64,000 nucleotides of DNA from Rhodococcus pseudokoreensis. Its GTDB lineage: Bacteria; Actinomycetota; Actinomycetes; Mycobacteriales; Mycobacteriaceae. The stretch lies in assembly GCF_017068395.1 (NCBI RefSeq), contig NZ_CP070619.1:6882001-6946000 (forward strand), read 5' to 3'. Shown here one piece after another: positions 31,073 to 40,686 of this stretch; the first letter of the stretch is position 1; the number at the start of each line of letters is the position of its first letter. A program made the translations under genes and the position numbers. A model generated the notes under the pieces. That model did not search any database and had not been told where the DNA came from. It was given only the letters and a program-made list of their open reading frames with translations.

Positions 31073-34000
31073 TCACAGTGTTGCAGTCAGTTCGGCGAGC
31101 TTGGTGCGGAACTGTTCCACATTGGCCAGCTTGATGTGCTCATACCCGCGGACGATGTCGGGTAGCGATGCAATCTCGGTGACGACGGACAGGTTGACGG
31201 GTGTCAAAGCGGACAGTGCGATGCCGAGCGCGTTGGAGTACTCCTCGATCAGGGACCGCTCGGTTTCGCGGACTTCGCCCCGGCCGAACGGGTCCAGCCG
31301 GGTTCCTCGCAGTCGGCGCATTCTGTACAAGGCCTTGAAGGCTGGTTTGGACCAGGATCCGAGGCTGATCTTCCGCTCCATCCCGAGAGTTCGCAGGATC
31401 GGGGGGTGCAGCTTGAAGGCGTAGCGGGCGCCCTCACCAAATTGTTCTCGAATGCTCCGCTCCAGCGTTGGAGCAAGGCAGAGGCGGGCGACTTCGTATT
31501 CGTCCTTGTAAGCCATCAGCTTGTACATGTTCTTGGCGACCGCGTCGGTAATGGGGCCGGTGTTGCCGAAGACCTCGGCCTCCCGGTGCCGCGCAAGTTC
31601 CACGGCCTGTGCGTACTTCTCGGCGTATCGGTCGTCCTGGTAGGCGATGAGTTCACCGACAAGGCGTTGAACGACCTCGGCGAGCTGGGTGTTTTCACCA
31701 GAGCGCACCAGCTCGGCGATGTGCCGTGTCCGGGCGGTGACGACGGGGGAGTGGCGGGGTTCGGTGGGCAGTGCGGCGTTGAAAGCGTCGGGGTCGGCGA
31801 TGAGCTGCCGGCCCCGGCGGAAGGCCTGAATGTTCCGGTCCACCGCCACCCCGTTGAGCTCGATGGCCTGCTCGATGTGTGCAGAGCCGACGGGCAGGGC
31901 CCCTGCCTGAACGGCCATTCCGACCAGGAAGGTGTTGGCGTACTGGTCGTTGCCGAAGAGCGCTTCCACCAGCGTGCGGACGTCAGCGAACGCGCTGTCC
32001 GGCTCTCGGGTCAGCCGGCGGATGTGAGAGAACACTTCATCCACGTCGGGGAAGGTGACGGCGGTGTCGGTCACCATCTTCCCGGTGGGGACCTGTGCCG
32101 TGGAGACCACGGCGATGGTTCGTGACGTGGAGGTAACCTCCAGATTGGTGTCGGCGGCCGCCACCAGGAGGTCGCAGCCGAGATAGAGGTCGCATTCGCC
32201 GGGGCCCAACTTGTTGGTTGCAGTGAACGGTGTGGTCGATAGTTTGATGTCGGAGACGACTGCACCTCCCTTCTGCGCCATGCCCATCTGGTCCAGGCTG
32301 CGCACGTGCATGCCGGACATCACCGCGGCGGTGGAGATGATCTGGGCCGTGGTCACCACTCCGGTGCCCCCGATTCCGGTGATCCGAAGGTTGAAGTCGG
32401 TGGTATTCACCTTGATCACCGGGTCCGGCATGTCACCGGCGCCGAGCGATCGGGGAGCGGAGGTGGCGGTCTTCTTGCCGGGGATGACGGAGATGAATGA
32501 GGGGCAGTCCCCGTCGAGGCAGGAGAAGTCCTTGTTGCAGGAGGATTGGTGGATCTGTGTCTTACGACCGAATTCGGTCTCGACGGGCTGCACGGAAAGG
32601 CAATTGGACTTCACTCCGCAGTCGCCGCAGCCTTCACACACACGCTCGTTGATGATAACCCGCGGTGCGGGTTCTCCAGCCAGGTTGCGCTTGCGCTTGC
32701 GCCGAAGTTCGGTGGCACACTCCTGGTCGTGGATCAGGACCGTCACGCCGGGGACTTCGGCCAGCTCCTCCTGGGTCTCGATCAGCCGGTCACGGTGCCG
32801 AATCTTGACCCCACGTGGAAGGCGCACCTTCTTGTAGCGTTTCGGGTCTTCTGTGGTGATGACCACCTTGGTCACTCCCTCGGCGAGCAGCTCGGCCACG
32901 ATCTGCGGGATCGCCATCTTCCCGACGGCCTGCTGCCCGCCGGTCATCGCGACTGCATCGTTGTAGAGGAGTTTGTAGGTGATGTTCACCCCTGCGGCGA
33001 CGCAGGCCCGGATGGCCAGGCTCCCGGAGTGGTGGAAGGTTCCGTCACCGAGGTTCTGGATCAGATGGTCGTGCGCGAGGAAGGGCGCCATGCCAATCCA
33101 CGCCGTCCCTTCCCCGCCCATCTGGCACATACCCACGATGTTTCCGACTTGCTCCTCCGGCATCATCGCGGAGAGGGTTGAACACCCGATGCCCGATCCG
33201 ACGAGGGATCCGGCGGGGACGGCCGTGGATCGGTTGTGGGGGCAGCCCGAACAGAAGTACGGCGTTCGGTTCAGCAGTGGCAGAAGCGGCCGCGCCCGCT
33301 GCGTGGACGATGCGGCCTGGCGCTCGAGCCAGGCGCGGACGGTCACGTTGTCGAGATGTTCGAGGAGCCTGGGAGCGATTGCTCCGGCGATGACATGCGG
33401 GGGCAGGTCGGCATCGGCGCGGAATATGGGCTGGCCTGTGGGTGAGCGCTTTCCTGAGACGGCCGGCACGCCGGGCTGTCCGTAGAGCAAATCCTTGATG
33501 CCGAGCTCGATGAAGGGACGTTTCTCCTCCACGACGATGATCTCGTCCAGTCCGGTCGCGAACTCGTGGAGGATCCGTGGTTCCAAGGGCGAGATCATTC
33601 CCAATTTAAGGATTCGAATGCCCGACGAGGCCAGCTCGTCGGGAGCGATTCCCAGTGTCTTCAATGCTTGGTGGACGTCCAGATACGTTGTGCCCGCCGC
33701 CACGATCCCTACTTTGGCTTCGGGGTCACCTTCGATCTTGTTCAGGTGATTGGCATGTGCGTAGCGGCGGGCCAGTTCGGTGCGGCTGCCCATCATGCTG
33801 TTCTCGAGTTCGGCCAATTTCGGCTGCAGGAAGTACGCCGAGACCGTGTGGTTGTACGGCCGGCCATCGATCTCCCGTTCCGGGAAGACGGGTTGGAATT
33901 GGTCGGTTCGAGCCACCGCTACCCCGGATCCATCCATGACATTGGTGGCGAGTTTGAGTCCGGTCCACAGGCCGCAGAAACGGGACAGAGCGACACCGTG

Positions 34001-34561
34001 GAGACCGAGGTCGAGCACGTCCTGGGGGTCCGCGGGCGACAGTACCGTCATTCCGATCTCGGCCATCGCGGTTTCCGAACTGCTGGGCACGGTCGAGGAT
34101 TTCGCGATGGAGTCGTCTCCGACCAGCACCAGGGCGCCGCCGGTCGGTGCGGAACCGCCGAGGTTGGCGTGTCGTAGGGCATCGGTTGATCGGTCCAGTC
34201 CGGGCGCCTTGCCGTACCAGATACCCACGACTCCGTCGTAGTTCTGTTCCTCGAGCGTCGATACCAACTGGGAGCCCATGACAGCGGTCGCTGCAAGTTC
34301 CTCGTTCACGGACGGCTTGAACACGACGTTGTGCTCGTCGAGCAGCTTGCGCTGCCGGGTCAGTTCGAGGTCGTAGCCGGCCAGCGGTGACCCCTCGTAA
34401 CCGGAGATGAACGTCGCCGTGTTCAGCCCGGACCGGCGGTCCAGGCGCATTTGGTCCAATGGGATACGGACAAGTGCTTGAAGGCCGGACAAATAGATTT
34501 CGCCGTCGATGGCGTTGTAGCGGTCCTCGAGCCGGACTGGTCGATCAGCTGTGGCAGTCAC
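31073..34561 (-). CDS. Indolepyruvate ferredoxin oxidoreductase-like protein (fused 2-oxoacid:ferredoxin oxidoreductase)
   Basis: A 1162-residue fusion of the alpha/TPP-binding part, a ferredoxin-like cysteine segment and the gamma-type subunit. Order: N-terminal GYEGSPLAGYDLELTRQRKLL, TPP-binding-type GIGCSTLSAMMP and GMGGEG-like MCQMGGEGTAWIGMAPF, cysteine region CEGCGDCGVKSNCLSV ... SCNKDFSCLDGDCPSF, then GIGGTGVVTTAQIISTAAVMSG. The GTG at 34561 is chosen for GGAGGG six bases upstream. The family oxidatively decarboxylates aryl- or branched-chain 2-oxoacids to acyl-CoA with a ferredoxin. Last gene of the operon, after a 249-base gap. It suggests that the pathway passes through a 2-oxoacid. 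Confidence 0.87.
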   Translation of the reverse strand: MTATADRPVRLEDRYNAIDGEIYLSGLQALVRIPLDQMRLDRRSGLNTATFISGYEGSPLAGYDLELTRQRKLLDEHNVVFKPSVNEELAATAVMGSQLVSTLEEQNYDGVVGIWYGKAPGLDRSTDALRHANLGGSAPTGGALVLVGDDSIAKSSTVPSSSETAMAEIGMTVLSPADPQDVLDLGLHGVALSRFCGLWTGLKLATNVMDGSGVAVARTDQFQPVFPEREIDGRPYNHTVSAYFLQPKLAELENSMMGSRTELARRYAHANHLNKIEGDPEAKVGIVAAGTTYLDVHQALKTLGIAPDELASSGIRILKLGMISPLEPRILHEFATGLDEIIVVEEKRPFIELGIKDLLYGQPGVPAVSGKRSPTGQPIFRADADLPPHVIAGAIAPRLLEHLDNVTVRAWLERQAASSTQRARPLLPLLNRTPYFCSGCPHNRSTAVPAGSLVGSGIGCSTLSAMMPEEQVGNIVGMCQMGGEGTAWIGMAPFLAHDHLIQNLGDGTFHHSGSLAIRACVAAGVNITYKLLYNDAVAMTGGQQAVGKMAIPQIVAELLAEGVTKVVITTEDPKRYKKVRLPRGVKIRHRDRLIETQEELAEVPGVTVLIHDQECATELRRKRKRNLAGEPAPRVIINERVCEGCGDCGVKSNCLSVQPVETEFGRKTQIHQSSCNKDFSCLDGDCPSFISVIPGKKTATSAPRSLGAGDMPDPVIKVNTTDFNLRITGIGGTGVVTTAQIISTAAVMSGMHVRSLDQMGMAQKGGAVVSDIKLSTTPFTATNKLGPGECDLYLGCDLLVAAADTNLEVTSTSRTIAVVSTAQVPTGKMVTDTAVTFPDVDEVFSHIRRLTREPDSAFADVRTLVEALFGNDQYANTFLVGMAVQAGALPVGSAHIEQAIELNGVAVDRNIQAFRRGRQLIADPDAFNAALPTEPRHSPVVTARTRHIAELVRSGENTQLAEVVQRLVGELIAYQDDRYAEKYAQAVELARHREAEVFGNTGPITDAVAKNMYKLMAYKDEYEVARLCLAPTLERSIREQFGEGARYAFKLHPPILRTLGMERKISLGSWSKPAFKALYRMRRLRGTRLDPFGRGEVRETERSLIEEYSNALGIALSALTPVNLSVVTEIASLPDIVRGYEHIKLANVEQFRTKLAELTATL

Positions 34562-34810
34562 GAAAGGCCCTCCTTCAGGGCGGAAGCGCAGACAGGGCCT
34601 CGCGAGCCGGGGTATCGGCTGTCGCAAGGCCGTCAAGATCAGAGCTGGAACCACACAAGGGGGCACCATAGGGAACACGGTTCTTGCGAAGACGTGTCGA
34701 ATTTCGGGTACCGCCGGCGCGCGCTTCACGGCGGGCGCCCGCGGCACCCAAGGGATGTCAGGGCGGGTGTGAGTGTGCCACCGCGCTCGGTTTTCGCGAG
34801 GACGCCGCCC

Positions 34811-35698
34811 TCAGATGGATTGTCGGAGGACTGTTTCCGGCAGACGCGCCCCAGGATCGGTCCTGATCGTGTTCCGCAGTTCACCCAGACCTGCGATCTC
34901 GCAGCGCACGACGTCACCGTCCTTCAGGAACATCGGGGGCTCATGTCCCACTCCCACACCCGGCGGGGTACCGGTGAGGATCACATCGCCTGCCTCGAGT
35001 GTCATGCTCGCGGACAGATGGACTAGGAGGTCCGCGACCGTGAACAGCATTTGATCGGTCGACGAGTCCTGTCGGGTTTCCCCATTGACCCAGGAGGAGA
35101 TACGCAGGTCCTGCGGACTTCCCGCACTGTCCGCGACGGTGATCCACGGACCGATGGGGCAGAAGGTGTCGAACCCCTTGGACCTGGACAATTGGCTGTC
35201 CCGGCGTTGCAGATCCCGGGCGGACACATCGTTGGCGATGGCATAGCCGAATACACAGTCCAAGGCGTTGTCCCGGGTGAGGCGCCGGGCCTCGGTCCCG
35301 ATCACGACAGCCAGTTCGACCTCGTAATCGACTTGTTCTGTGAGATGTGGGTCGACGAGAATGGGACCCCTCGGGCTGTTGAGTGAACTTGGGTACTTTG
35401 CGAACACCACGGGCTGCTCGGGCACTGGTGAGTTCGTTTCACGAATGTGATCCATGTAGTTCAGGCCGATCGCGACGATCTTGCTCGGCGACACCACCGG
35501 ACAGAGCAGTTCCGGATCTGTCACGCCGGCGCCGACCGACCGGGTGTATGCCTCGTCGATGTCACTCCAACGGGAAATCGCTTCCGCTGTGCGGCTGACA
35601 TCCATGCCCAGGTCCGTCAGGCAGGTCCATGGCTCGTCGTTCTTTCCTCTGACGGCGAAATCGACTCCGGCAGTGGCCTTTATCCTGGCTAGCTGCAT
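34811..35698 (-). CDS. Fumarylacetoacetate hydrolase (FAH) family protein
   Basis: A 295-residue protein with the complete FAH C-terminal domain: AIGLNYMDHIRE, FAKYPSSLNSPRGPI, the metal-binding acidic motif DYEVELAVVIG, YAIANDVSARDLQRRD, GFDTFCPIGPW, and GDVILTGTPPGVG. Members hydrolyse C-C bonds of ring-fission products (fumarylpyruvate, acylpyruvates), decarboxylate/isomerise homoprotocatechuate products, or cleave oxaloacetate. GAGGAAG precedes the ATG. It follows the RraA-like gene by 15 bases. Together these fit the lower part of a meta- or gentisate-type aromatic pathway, although no ring-cleavage dioxygenase is encoded in the operon. Confidence 0.87.
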   Translation of the reverse strand: MQLARIKATAGVDFAVRGKNDEPWTCLTDLGMDVSRTAEAISRWSDIDEAYTRSVGAGVTDPELLCPVVSPSKIVAIGLNYMDHIRETNSPVPEQPVVFAKYPSSLNSPRGPILVDPHLTEQVDYEVELAVVIGTEARRLTRDNALDCVFGYAIANDVSARDLQRRDSQLSRSKGFDTFCPIGPWITVADSAGSPQDLRISSWVNGETRQDSSTDQMLFTVADLLVHLSASMTLEAGDVILTGTPPGVGVGHEPPMFLKDGDVVRCEIAGLGELRNTIRTDPGARLPETVLRQSI

Positions 35699-35713
35699 CA
35701 GATCTTCCTCTCT

Positions 35714-36385
35714 CTATTTGGATATACCAAGCAATGAAGCGCTGGTTCGGCCCGCCAGGAGTTGCGCCTTCCAGTCGGTTTCGGCCTCCATGCGGTCGAC
35801 CGGTGCGTGATACGTCTCATCCGACTTCGCCGCCGGAACGACCACCACTCCGTCCTCGTCAGCGATGACCAGGTCGCCTGGGGAAACGGTGGTCCCCCCG
35901 CAGGAGATTGGTTCTCCCCACGCCCCGCCCCCGGACTTGTGGGGGCCCGCAGGGCTCACCGCGCGACTCCAGCAGCCGAAACCCAGTTCGCGTTGGGCCG
36001 AGACGTCCCGGACTGCTCCGTCGACTACGACACCGACCGCACCTCGGGCCATTGCCGCGGCTGACAGGAGTTCTCCCCACACTGCCCGGTTGGCGTAACC
36101 CCCTGCGTCGATGACCAGAACCGATCCGGCCGGGACCGATGAGATCGCCTCGTGGATCGTCAGATTGTCTCCGGGCATCACCCTGACCGGGAACGCGTGT
36201 CCGACCATCCGCTCACCGCAGCGCCGCTCGACAGCGGCATCCATTGCATGCCAGCGGCCAAGGCAGTCGGACACGGTCGCCGCAGTCACATTCCGCCACT
36301 TCTCGAGCAGACCGCAGTCGGACTCGTTCACACGCGTTCCACCGAAAACCGGATCGAGCCCGCTCGTTTCGCTGACCTCACCCAT
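35714..36385 (-). CDS. RraA/HMG-aldolase-like protein (4-carboxy-4-hydroxy-2-oxoadipate aldolase family)
   Basis: A 223-residue protein of the RraA-like fold. Visible: VTAATVSDCLGR, GHAFPVRVMPGDNLTIHEAIS, GSVLVIDAGGYANRAVWGELLSAAAMARGAVGVVVDGAVRDV (the metal/pyruvate-binding Asp-Arg-Asp region), and GDLVIADEDGVVVVP. Relatives are class II aldolases splitting 4-hydroxy-4-methyl- or 4-carboxy-4-hydroxy-2-oxo acids to pyruvate and pyruvate/oxaloacetate, the last step of protocatechuate 4,5-cleavage. I chose ATG 36385 with GAGGG upstream; an in-frame ATG at 36409 is possible. It sits 50 bases after the reductase and 15 before the FAH gene. RNase-E inhibitor function is unlikely in this context. 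Confidence 0.8.
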   Translation of the reverse strand: MGEVSETSGLDPVFGGTRVNESDCGLLEKWRNVTAATVSDCLGRWHAMDAAVERRCGERMVGHAFPVRVMPGDNLTIHEAISSVPAGSVLVIDAGGYANRAVWGELLSAAAMARGAVGVVVDGAVRDVSAQRELGFGCWSRAVSPAGPHKSGGGAWGEPISCGGTTVSPGDLVIADEDGVVVVPAAKSDETYHAPVDRMEAETDWKAQLLAGRTSASLLGISK

Positions 36386-36435
36386 AGATGCCCTCAGTTC
36401 CTTTTTCATCGGTCCATGAGGACGACCGTGCGCCA

Positions 36436-37395
36436 CTACAGGTCCAGTTCGAGCCTGCAGGTACGGGATCGCCCGACACATATCATCATTGTGTTTCCCT
36501 CTCGCCGTTCACTTTCGGAGAGAATGGAATCGTTATGCTCGGGGATTCCGCCGAGAACTTTCGTCTCGCAACTTCCGCAGAATCCGTCCTCGCACGAGGA
36601 CGGCACGTCAGGAATCGCTTCCCGCACAGCCTGCAAAATGCTTTGGTTCTCAGCGACCCGCAGCACCTGCCCAGTCCGGCGCAGCTCAACCTCGAAGGAG
36701 CGGGTTGTCCCATCAAGGACCGACGCTGCGCCGGCCTCGGGGTTCGCTGCGAACCTCTCGAAGTGGAACTCCATCTGTCGCTCGGAGCATGCATCCTCGA
36801 CGCTCGAAATCAGCCCGGACGGTCCACAGCAGTAAACTGCGGCCCTCGAACCGGCCGAGTCCAGCACCAGTTTCAGGTCGATCCGCCCGTGTTCGTCTTC
36901 AGCGACGAACCAAACACTACCCTGTGAGATATCACTGAGGTGTTCTCGGAAGGCCATGGAGGTCAGCGTCTTACCGCCGTAGACCAGGGTCCATTTTTTC
37001 CTCCTGCGCTGAACGTCGCGCACCATCGGGATGATAGGCGTGATTCCTATTCCGCCGGCGATGAAGAGGTATTCATCGTTGTCCCGCAAAGGGAAGCGGT
37101 TGACCGGACCGCGCACACGCACCATCTCGCCGGCGAGCAGAGACTCGTGGAGTTCAACGGAACCGCCCCGCCCGCTTTCCTGACGCAGAACGGCGATGTC
37201 GTAGCTGTGCTCATCGGCGGGATCGCCGTGCAGCGAATACTGTCTGACGCGCCCTGATGGCAGAGTGAGCTCGATGTGGGCCCCCGGCGTCCAGCCGGAC
37301 AGCTTACGACCGTCCGGCGATTCCAATCGTAACGAATTCACCTCCTCCGCCTCAGATTTGACGCTTGCAACACGCATCATGTGCGACGAATCCAT
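36436..37395 (-). CDS. Phthalate-dioxygenase-reductase-type flavin/2Fe-2S oxidoreductase
   Basis: A 319-residue electron-transfer protein: flavin domain with RQYSLHGDP, NAD-binding domain with AGGIGITPIIPM and VYCCGPSGLI, and a C-terminal plant-type 2Fe-2S ferredoxin domain with Cys268, Cys273, Cys276 (CEDGFCGSC) and Cys306. This FMN-NAD-ferredoxin order is that of class IA reductases such as phthalate dioxygenase reductase and VanB. It would pass electrons from NADH to the Rieske oxygenase encoded two genes upstream (37805-39112). Since the operon also encodes a separate Rieske ferredoxin, two electron routes may exist. Confidence 0.9.
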   Translation of the reverse strand: MDSSHMMRVASVKSEAEEVNSLRLESPDGRKLSGWTPGAHIELTLPSGRVRQYSLHGDPADEHSYDIAVLRQESGRGGSVELHESLLAGEMVRVRGPVNRFPLRDNDEYLFIAGGIGITPIIPMVRDVQRRRKKWTLVYGGKTLTSMAFREHLSDISQGSVWFVAEDEHGRIDLKLVLDSAGSRAAVYCCGPSGLISSVEDACSERQMEFHFERFAANPEAGAASVLDGTTRSFEVELRRTGQVLRVAENQSILQAVREAIPDVPSSCEDGFCGSCETKVLGGIPEHNDSILSESERREGNTMMICVGRSRTCRLELDL

Positions 37396-37520
37396 GACTC
37401 TCCAATCCTCGGTGATTCGTCAACCCTGCGTCGAACTCGCCGTCGCCGGCGTTGTGCGGGCAGGGTTCACCGGCCTGCACTCGGTGCCAGACCATGCCGA
37501 TCGTGCGCCGACAGACTCCG

Positions 37521-37727
37521 CTAGGAGTCGCGGCGCACGAGGTACTGCTGTTTGAGCTGCTCGACCGCCGCGACGGCTTCCTCGGCAGTCCCCGCAGCCG
37601 CGACACATCCCGGTATGTCCAGATACTCCGCCACCCTGACCCATTCGCCGTCCTCGCTCTCATGCGAGGAGGTCGTCAACACCCCTACAGGTTCGTAGAG
37701 CCAATCACGGATATCATTTGCGGGCAT
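37521..37727 (-). CDS. Small HicB-like protein inside the aromatic operon
   Basis: A 68-residue acidic protein. The pattern EDGEWVRVAEYLDIPGCVAAAGTAEEAVAAVEQLKQQYL resembles the partial RNase-H fold of HicB antitoxins (consensus like W.....LPGC...G.T.EEA). There is no C-terminal DNA-binding extension and no hicA toxin next to it. The start at 37727 is the Met of PANDIRDW; an upstream Met at 37754 is also in frame. It lies between the oxygenase alpha subunit and its reductase, 77 and 125 bases away. It may be a structural or regulatory partner of the oxygenase rather than part of a toxin-antitoxin system. Confidence 0.55.
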   Translation of the reverse strand: MPANDIRDWLYEPVGVLTTSSHESEDGEWVRVAEYLDIPGCVAAAGTAEEAVAAVEQLKQQYLVRRDS

Positions 37728-37804
37728 GACCCCTCCTGTGAGAAAACAGTTCAATGTAGAGCCTTGACCAGCATCGATGTGAGCGCATGCGTCCCTGGGC
37801 CCGG

Positions 37805-39112
37805 CTAGCTTTCGTACAGCACGTCGGGGAGGTCGATCTTGTCGACGATCTCCTGGATCCAGGAGGTGTTCTTATCGAGGAACATGGTCGCGCCTCGAAG
37901 GTCTCTCAGCGAGTTGGTTGTGTACGGATAGGCAGACCGATCCTGCTCGCGATCAATTTCCTGGTGCAGTCGGCGCCGGAGTTTGATCACGGCCAGATCG
38001 CTCGATCCGAGGTGCTCACGTGCAGTGTCGGGGACGACTCCCATGGACTCCTGGATGTACTGATCCTGCATGCCGAGACCGTGAACGCCTGTGAATTCTG
38101 CTCTCTTCTGCCTCTCCCTGTCGATCTCGTACACGTTCCACCGGTTCTGACTCGGGCGGCAGTTTCCGTAGGGCTTTGACGGGTCGGGCGGGAGGACGTC
38201 TACCACGTGCTGCCCGACCCCCGCCATGATGACTGCCAGGTCCTCGTCGCTGATCGGCCTCTGCGGATGCCACGAGATGGTCCAGTTGATCGTGTTGTCG
38301 TCGTCGACCGGCACCGCGATCTTGCAGGAGTAATACGGGCCGTCTTCGGGTGAAGGGGCCATCCAGTAAAACGGCAAGACAAGCTGTGTGATGCGCCAGT
38401 AGTAGCGGTCGGGGTCGGCGACGTTCCGGCGGGCGCCGACCATGTAGCCGTACTTCGTCTCGACTATGTCGAAGCGCGGGAACCCGTCGTTTGTCTGCAG
38501 GGTTTCCCCGATGCCAGGGATCGGATTCGGCCGCTCCTTGCCCTCGTCGTCTTTGAGGGTGGAGTGCAGGAACGTGACGTGGCTCGAGTCGACACCGCCC
38601 TCGACGACCGCGAGCCAGTTGCAGTCCTGGTACCGCTTGGTGACGACGAGGTGTTCGGCGCTGACCCAGGCGAAATCGGGGAGGGGAGGCGGGTTGCCCT
38701 GGCCCATGAACACCCAGACGACTCCACCCACTTCGGCGGTGGGATACCCGATCGGCTTGATCTTCTCTTTGAAGCGCGACTCCGGCGGCTCGTTCGGCAT
38801 GTCGACAACGTGTCCGTCGACGTCGTACTTCCATCCGTGGAAGACGCATCGCAGGCCACAGTCCTCGTTCCGGCCATAGAACAGAGACACTCCGCGGTGG
38901 GCGCACGCCTCCTGAAGGATTCCGACCCGCCCCTCGGTGTTCCGGAAGGCCAGCAGCGATTCACCGAGGAGCTTGATCCGATACGGCTCTCCCTCATTCG
39001 TCGGTGCATCCTCCGACTGGAGCGCTGGGAGCCAGAATCGCCTGAGATACTCTCCCATTTCTGTACCTCGGCCGACCTTGAACAGCCGTTGCTGCTCTTT
39101 GGTGTTACTCAT
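37805..39112 (-). CDS. Rieske aromatic ring-hydroxylating oxygenase, terminal oxygenase subunit
   Basis: A 435-residue oxygenase. Rieske 2Fe-2S ligands are Cys70, His72, Cys89 and His92 (CAHRGVSLFYG ... CVFHGW). The mononuclear iron site is in VVEGGVDSSHVTFLHS, with bridging Asp175 and ligands His178 and His183. Length and motifs place it with the phthalate 4,5-dioxygenase/vanillate demethylase-type (alpha-only, class IA) oxygenases, which use a reductase such as the one downstream. No small beta subunit is present, as expected for this class. It either dihydroxylates an aromatic carboxylate or O-demethylates a methoxyaryl acid; the exact substrate cannot be read. Confidence 0.9.
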   Translation of the reverse strand: MSNTKEQQRLFKVGRGTEMGEYLRRFWLPALQSEDAPTNEGEPYRIKLLGESLLAFRNTEGRVGILQEACAHRGVSLFYGRNEDCGLRCVFHGWKYDVDGHVVDMPNEPPESRFKEKIKPIGYPTAEVGGVVWVFMGQGNPPPLPDFAWVSAEHLVVTKRYQDCNWLAVVEGGVDSSHVTFLHSTLKDDEGKERPNPIPGIGETLQTNDGFPRFDIVETKYGYMVGARRNVADPDRYYWRITQLVLPFYWMAPSPEDGPYYSCKIAVPVDDDNTINWTISWHPQRPISDEDLAVIMAGVGQHVVDVLPPDPSKPYGNCRPSQNRWNVYEIDRERQKRAEFTGVHGLGMQDQYIQESMGVVPDTAREHLGSSDLAVIKLRRRLHQEIDREQDRSAYPYTTNSLRDLRGATMFLDKNTSWIQEIVDKIDLPDVLYES

Positions 39113-39178
39113 GGGTTTCTCCTAGTTGGAAAGATCTTGCGAGTTCCGTCGCGGCTCTCACGCCGGCGGGGCGGTCGG

Positions 39179-40621
39179 TCACGCCCACTGGTGCGAGACG
39201 TATTTGAGGGTGGTGTAGGCCTGCAGCCCTTCGATGCCGCCTTCCTTGCCGTATCCGCTGCCCTTGATACCGCCGAACGGAGCGCTGGTCGGTACGGCCC
39301 CGATGTGGTTGATGGACAGAACGCCGCACTCCACGCGCTCGGTCAGCCGTCCCGCGGCTTGTGCCGATTCGGTGAAGGCGTAGGCAGCCAGCGCATACGG
39401 GAGACTGTTCGCCGTGTCGATCGCCTCGTCGAGTTCGGCGAACGATGCGATCAGGGCAATGGGGCCGAACGGCTCCTCACACATGGCCATGGCCTGTTCG
39501 GGGACATCGGCGATCACTGTCGGTGCGTAGAAGTAGCCGCTCCCTTCAAGTCGGTGCCCGCCGGCGGTCAGCCGGCCACCGGTCCGCACGGCGTCGGTAA
39601 CGAGCGCGTCGATTGCGTCCACGCGCCGCTGGTTGATCAAGGGGCCCATGTCGGTATCCGGGTCGGTTCCCGCTCCGACTCGAATGTTCTTCGCTGCCGC
39701 GGTCAGCGCGTCGACGAAGTCCTCATACAGGCTCTGGTGCACGATGAATCGAGTGGGGGCGACACAGACCTGTCCGGCGTTGTTTGCGAACTTCGCAGTA
39801 ATCGAGGCGGTGACCACACGCTGCAGGTCGGCATCCGCGCACACGATCACCGGTGCGTGGCCGCCGAGTTCCATCACGCAGGGCTTGAGTTCAGCCGCTG
39901 CCAGACCCGCTACGATCCGCCCTACCTCCGCGGAGCCGGTGAAGCTGACCGCGCGCACCGCAGGATGCCGGATCAGCCGCTCGGAGATCATCGGCGGATC
40001 ACCGAGTACGAGATTCGCAGCACCAGCGGGGATGCCGGCGTCGACGAAACACTGCACGAGCGCAACGCACGTTCCCGGTGTCTCCTCGCTCGCCTTGAGT
40101 ATCACGGAACAGCCTGCCGCCAGGGCGCCGCCGACCTTGCGCGCAAGGAAGCTCGCGGGGAAGTTCCAGGCGATGAGGGCAGCGACCGGTCCGATCGGTT
40201 CACGCACCGTCACGTGCTGAATTCCGCTGTCGGACGGCAGAACCCTGCCGTAGAGCCTGCGCGCCTCGTGGGCGTCCCACTCGATGAAGTCGGCGGCGCG
40301 CAGGACCTCCCATCGGGCCTCCGCGAGCCGCTTCCCGCCCTCCGCACACAGGATCTGCGCAAGATGGTCGGCACGCTGTCTGATCAGGTCGGCGCAGCGG
40401 AGCAGGATGGCCGTGCGCTCCTGGAGGGGGATCGTGCGCCATGCGAGGAAGCCATTGTGTGCCGCGGTGATCGCCCGCTCGAGATCGGCCGCGTCGGCCT
40501 CGCGGTAGTGGGCGATTACTTTTTCGTCGGCGGGGTTGAGGACCGGGTGCGTCGTGGTGCTGCCGCCGTGGACCCATGCACCGTCTATGTACTGCTTCAG
40601 TTCCGGATATGCCGTTGCCAT
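39179..40621 (-). CDS. NAD(P)-dependent aldehyde dehydrogenase
   Basis: A 480-residue ALDH-superfamily enzyme. Catalytic Cys286 (NNAGQVCVAPTR), general base Glu251 (MELGGHAP), Asn153 (AWNFP), cofactor Lys176 and FTGSAEVG are all present. It resembles succinate-semialdehyde/aromatic aldehyde dehydrogenases. The ATG at 40621 is preferred because codons further upstream run into the amidohydrolase gene. It would oxidise an aldehyde arising in the pathway, for instance an aryl aldehyde before oxygenation or a semialdehyde after ring cleavage. Fourth gene of the operon, 65 bases after the amidohydrolase. Confidence 0.88.
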   Translation of the reverse strand: MATAYPELKQYIDGAWVHGGSTTTHPVLNPADEKVIAHYREADAADLERAITAAHNGFLAWRTIPLQERTAILLRCADLIRQRADHLAQILCAEGGKRLAEARWEVLRAADFIEWDAHEARRLYGRVLPSDSGIQHVTVREPIGPVAALIAWNFPASFLARKVGGALAAGCSVILKASEETPGTCVALVQCFVDAGIPAGAANLVLGDPPMISERLIRHPAVRAVSFTGSAEVGRIVAGLAAAELKPCVMELGGHAPVIVCADADLQRVVTASITAKFANNAGQVCVAPTRFIVHQSLYEDFVDALTAAAKNIRVGAGTDPDTDMGPLINQRRVDAIDALVTDAVRTGGRLTAGGHRLEGSGYFYAPTVIADVPEQAMAMCEEPFGPIALIASFAELDEAIDTANSLPYALAAYAFTESAQAAGRLTERVECGVLSINHIGAVPTSAPFGGIKGSGYGKEGGIEGLQAYTTLKYVSHQWA

Positions 40622-40686
40622 CGTTAGCCTTTCAGGAATGGTCTGTTTCCGCACATGGCGTCCACCGCTCGGACGTCGTGTCTTCG

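Noticed and set aside
38564..40627. 687-codon open frame on the plus strand
   Set aside because: It lies antisense to the Rieske oxygenase and aldehyde dehydrogenase genes, is Arg/Gly/Val-rich without any family motif, and is a typical GC-rich shadow frame.
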